DNA of 6,637 nt, from positions 53,996 through 60,632 of the forward strand of contig DHNI01000118.1 of assembly GCA_002409455.1 (NCBI GenBank), given 5' to 3'. A program made the position numbers and the translations under genes. Shown here piece by piece: positions 5,687-6,637 of this stretch. The notes beneath the pieces are model-generated. The model did not search any database. It had not been told where the DNA came from and saw only the letters and a list, made by a program, of their open reading frames with translations. Position 1 is the first letter of the stretch, and every line of letters starts with the position of its first letter. The stretch comes from Firmicutes bacterium UBA5420 (GTDB lineage Bacteria; Bacillota; Limnochordia; Darwinibacteriales; Darwinibacteriaceae).

Positions 5687-6035
5687 GGGGGTGAATTAGT
5701 TTCGACGTGGGTAGGAAGAGCATCAGAAGCGAGCCGAGGTCCCCAATGCCGCGTTAAAAGTGGGAAAGCATTAACTGCAAACAATAATTACGCCTTAGCT
5801 GCTTAGTTCAGCTAACGTCCCTTATTTCTCTGTCTGTTAGAAATAAGACCGACGTCAACTTACAGACTACCCTTTAAGTCAAGCCCGGAGCTCAGAGGGG
5901 AAATTTACGGGCTGGTTCCTCCTTTGGCTGGCCACAAAGTAGAAGGATGAACGAGAAACCAATTTGTGGCTGCGCTCGGAGATGCTGGTGTGATTTCACT
6001 TGCGGACAGCGGTGCAACTCCGCTCACCTCCACCA
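5687..6035 (+). ncRNA. ssrA: Transfer-messenger RNA (tmRNA, one-piece)
   Basis: This 349-nt RNA acts first as an alanyl-tRNA and then as an mRNA to rescue stalled ribosomes and tag the unfinished protein. The 5' end GGGGGTG (5687-5693) pairs with CACCTCC (6025-6031) as the acceptor stem. The G3-U70 wobble pair used by alanyl-tRNA synthetase is present (5689 with 6029), and an encoded CCA follows the discriminator A (6033-6035). The TTTCGACG block follows the 5' arm. The T-arm is AGCGG (6008-6012), loop TGCAACT (6013-6019), CCGCT (6020-6024). The loop has G where the Psi55 position normally has U. The tag reading frame is at 5777-5806, and the stretch after it contains pairing segments of the pseudoknot region, such as CTTATTTCT with AGAAATAAG (5821-5848). 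smpB lies immediately upstream and a rho-independent terminator follows. Confidence 0.97.
5777..5806 (+). other. tmRNA proteolysis-tag reading frame (ANNNYALAA)
   Basis: With GCA at 5777 as resume codon, the frame reads A-N-N-N-Y-A-L-A-A and then TAG. The YALAA end is the classical ClpXP-type degron. Together with the alanine carried by tmRNA itself, the appended tag would be ten residues. The more common ANDENYALAA-like tag has an extra residue and acidic side chains in the middle, which are absent here. Confidence 0.85.
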
Positions 6036-6054
6036 AAAACATAAGCTTGCCATG

Positions 6055-6081
6055 AAGAGCCTGTCTAGAGGCTCTTTTTTT
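6055..6081 (+). terminator. Rho-independent terminator of ssrA
   Basis: An 8-bp stem AAGAGCCT/AGGCTCTT (6055-6062 and 6069-6076) with loop GTCTAG runs into a T stretch through 6081. It starts 20 nt after the tmRNA CCA end. Confidence 0.92.
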
Positions 6082-6099
6082 GTCCTGTGCCATTTAGGC

Positions 6100-6131
6100 A
6101 AAAATCCTCCACCCTTCGTTGGGCAGAGGAT
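6100..6131 (-). terminator. Rho-independent terminator of secG
   Basis: Read on the minus strand, ATCCTCTGCCC (6131-6121) pairs with GGGTGGAGGAT (6114-6104) as an 11-bp stem with two G-U pairs and loop AACGAA, followed by TTTTT (6104-6100, overlapping the last stem base). It begins 18 nt after the secG stop. It faces the ssrA terminator, so the two converging units are insulated from each other. Confidence 0.88.
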
Positions 6132-6149
6132 CCATACTTTGTACATGAG

Positions 6150-6371
6150 TTAGAACCAAACAGACAAAATGACAGAAAGGACCATGAAACCGACAGCAAG
6201 ATACGTAGTTGCCGTGGAAAGGACTTCTTCGCTTCCTTTGCGCTGGTTAAAGAACATCCGACTTCCTCCACCAATCGAGCCCAAACCCTCACCCTTGCTC
6301 TCCTGGAGTACCACCGCGACGATTAAGGCAATACACACAATAAACTGGATAATCATCAAAAAGGTTCCCAT
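6150..6371 (-). CDS. secG: Preprotein translocase subunit SecG
   Basis: SecG is the small accessory subunit of the SecYEG protein-export channel in the cytoplasmic membrane. The 73 residues are typical in length. Transmembrane helix 1 is at about 3-21 (FLMIIQFIVCIALIVAVVL). The conserved loop QESKGEGLGSIGGGSRMFF follows, then helix 2 at about 52-72. The start at 6371 has a GGGAGGTG ribosome site; its GGAGG core is 12 nt upstream, slightly long. The gene has its own promoter and terminator, so it is probably monocistronic. In many Bacillota secG, rnr and smpB lie in one direction near ssrA; here secG points the other way and no rnr is present in the window. Confidence 0.95.
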   Translation of the reverse strand: MGTFLMIIQFIVCIALIVAVVLQESKGEGLGSIGGGSRMFFNQRKGSEEVLSTATTYLAVGFMVLSVILSVWF

Positions 6372-6414
6372 AGTTTAATGACACCTCCCTGCCCATTTAT
6401 AACACTACTAGGTT

Positions 6415-6443
6415 ATTTTATCATAGTGTCATCCTGCAGGCAA
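6415..6443 (-). promoter_or_regulatory. Sigma-A-type promoter of secG
   Basis: On the minus strand TTGCCT (6443-6438; 4 of 6) and TAAAAT (6420-6415; 5 of 6) are 17 bp apart. The expected transcription start near 6408 leaves a leader of about 37 nt. The arms TAGTGT/ACACTA (6424-6429 and 6402-6407) form a 6-bp inverted repeat flanking the -10 box. Confidence 0.7.
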
Positions 6444-6446
6444 GAG

Positions 6447-6475
6447 AAAAACGCCTACAGCCTGGATAGCTGGGC
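6447..6475 (-). terminator. Probable terminator of the glycoside hydrolase gene
   Basis: On the minus strand GCC-CAGC (6475-6469) pairs with GCTG and GGC (6461-6458, 6455-6453), with a two-base bulge and a 7-nt loop, followed closely by TTTTT (6451-6447). It lies 9 nt after the stop codon and just before the secG -35 box. Confidence 0.65.
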
Positions 6476-6484
6476 ATAACCACA

Positions 6485-6637
6485 TCACCGTCTCAAAAAG
6501 GACTGATACCAAAGGGCACTATCTTTTAGAATACGCTCCTGGGTCGCAAAATCCACATAGACAATACCAAAACGCCGATCATATCCAAAGGCCCACTCAA
6601 AATTATCCAAAAGAGACCATACATAATAACCCTTGAG
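6485..6637 (-). CDS. Glycoside hydrolase family 1 protein, C-terminal 50 residues (beta-glucosidase type)
   Basis: Only the C-terminal end of this gene is in the window. The 50 codons before the TGA at 6487-6485 translate to a segment with the GH1 hallmarks: GYYVWSLLDNFEWAFGYDRRFG, in which the Glu-Trp pair binds the sugar in the family, followed by IVYVDF and KDSALWYQ. GH1 enzymes of this type are usually cytoplasmic and hydrolyse beta-glucosides or phospho-beta-glucosides with retention of configuration. The IVYVDF...KDSALWY ending is typical of plain beta-glucosidases in Bacillota, but substrate preference cannot be judged without the active-site region. The gene has a probable terminator of its own and is not cotranscribed with secG by design. 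Confidence 0.93.
   Translation of the reverse strand, partial: LKGYYVWSLLDNFEWAFGYDRRFGIVYVDFATQERILKDSALWYQSFLRR

Noticed and set aside
5681..5693. CACC...GGTG pairing between the tmRNA leader and its 5' end
   Set aside because: Only four pairs over a tight loop, and it competes with the much stronger acceptor stem; probably chance.
5446..5784. Minus-strand open frames across the smpB end and the tmRNA start
   Set aside because: They run antisense to conserved SmpB sequence and into tmRNA, so they are chance frames.
5905..6153. Short open frames over the tmRNA 3' half and the terminators
   Set aside because: The region is explained by tmRNA and two terminators; the translated products are low-quality and overlap structured RNA.
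6169..6378. Plus-strand open frames opposite secG
   Set aside because: These are shadows of the clearly recognisable SecG frame.

Overview
The window looks like chromosomal DNA of an endospore-forming or spore-lineage member of the Bacillota (Firmicutes). The evidence is a GerMN-domain protein next to glutamate racemase (as in the racE-gerM neighbourhood of Bacillus), strong AGGAGG-type ribosome binding sites, a secreted amidase that joins a copper-amine-oxidase-like N-terminal domain to AMIN domains and Amidase_3 (an architecture common in Clostridia-like Bacillota), and a one-piece tmRNA. Base composition is close to balanced. I see no mobile element, CRISPR array or sign of recent transfer. 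The genus cannot be named from this window.

Left half, minus strand (4223 down to 1): a four-gene, tightly packed peptidoglycan operon. It runs from a secreted N-acetylmuramoyl-L-alanine amidase (2400-4223) through a single-domain GerMN membrane protein (1854-2387) and glutamate racemase murI (1016-1810) to murD (cut by the left edge; N-terminal 338 residues present). MurI makes D-glutamate and MurD adds it to UDP-MurNAc-L-Ala. The two genes overlap (TAATG), so consecutive cytoplasmic steps are translationally linked. The amidase and GerMN protein act outside the membrane on the finished wall.

Middle, plus strand: divergent from the amidase, with only 60 bp between start codons, lies an unrecognised membrane-anchored protein with a carboxypeptidase-regulatory-like beta domain (4284-5102). 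Its 3' end carries a small tandem duplication spanning the stop codon. It is followed by smpB (5172-5627), with an extended -10 promoter in a region dense with small repeats, and then ssrA/tmRNA (5687-6035) with its own consensus -35 box. SmpB and tmRNA together form the trans-translation ribosome-rescue system. The encoded degradation tag is read as ANNNYALAA.

Right end, minus strand: secG (6150-6371) converges on ssrA. Back-to-back rho-independent terminators separate them. Upstream of secG are a good sigma-A-type promoter, a probable terminator, and the last 50 codons of a family 1 glycoside hydrolase (beta-glucosidase type) cut by the right edge.

Overall this is mostly ordinary housekeeping DNA. 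I did not find a convincing new biological system. The best second looks are the regulatory knot in front of smpB, the short acid-free tmRNA tag with an atypical T-loop, the duplicated stop-codon region, and the uncharacterised envelope protein divergent from the amidase.
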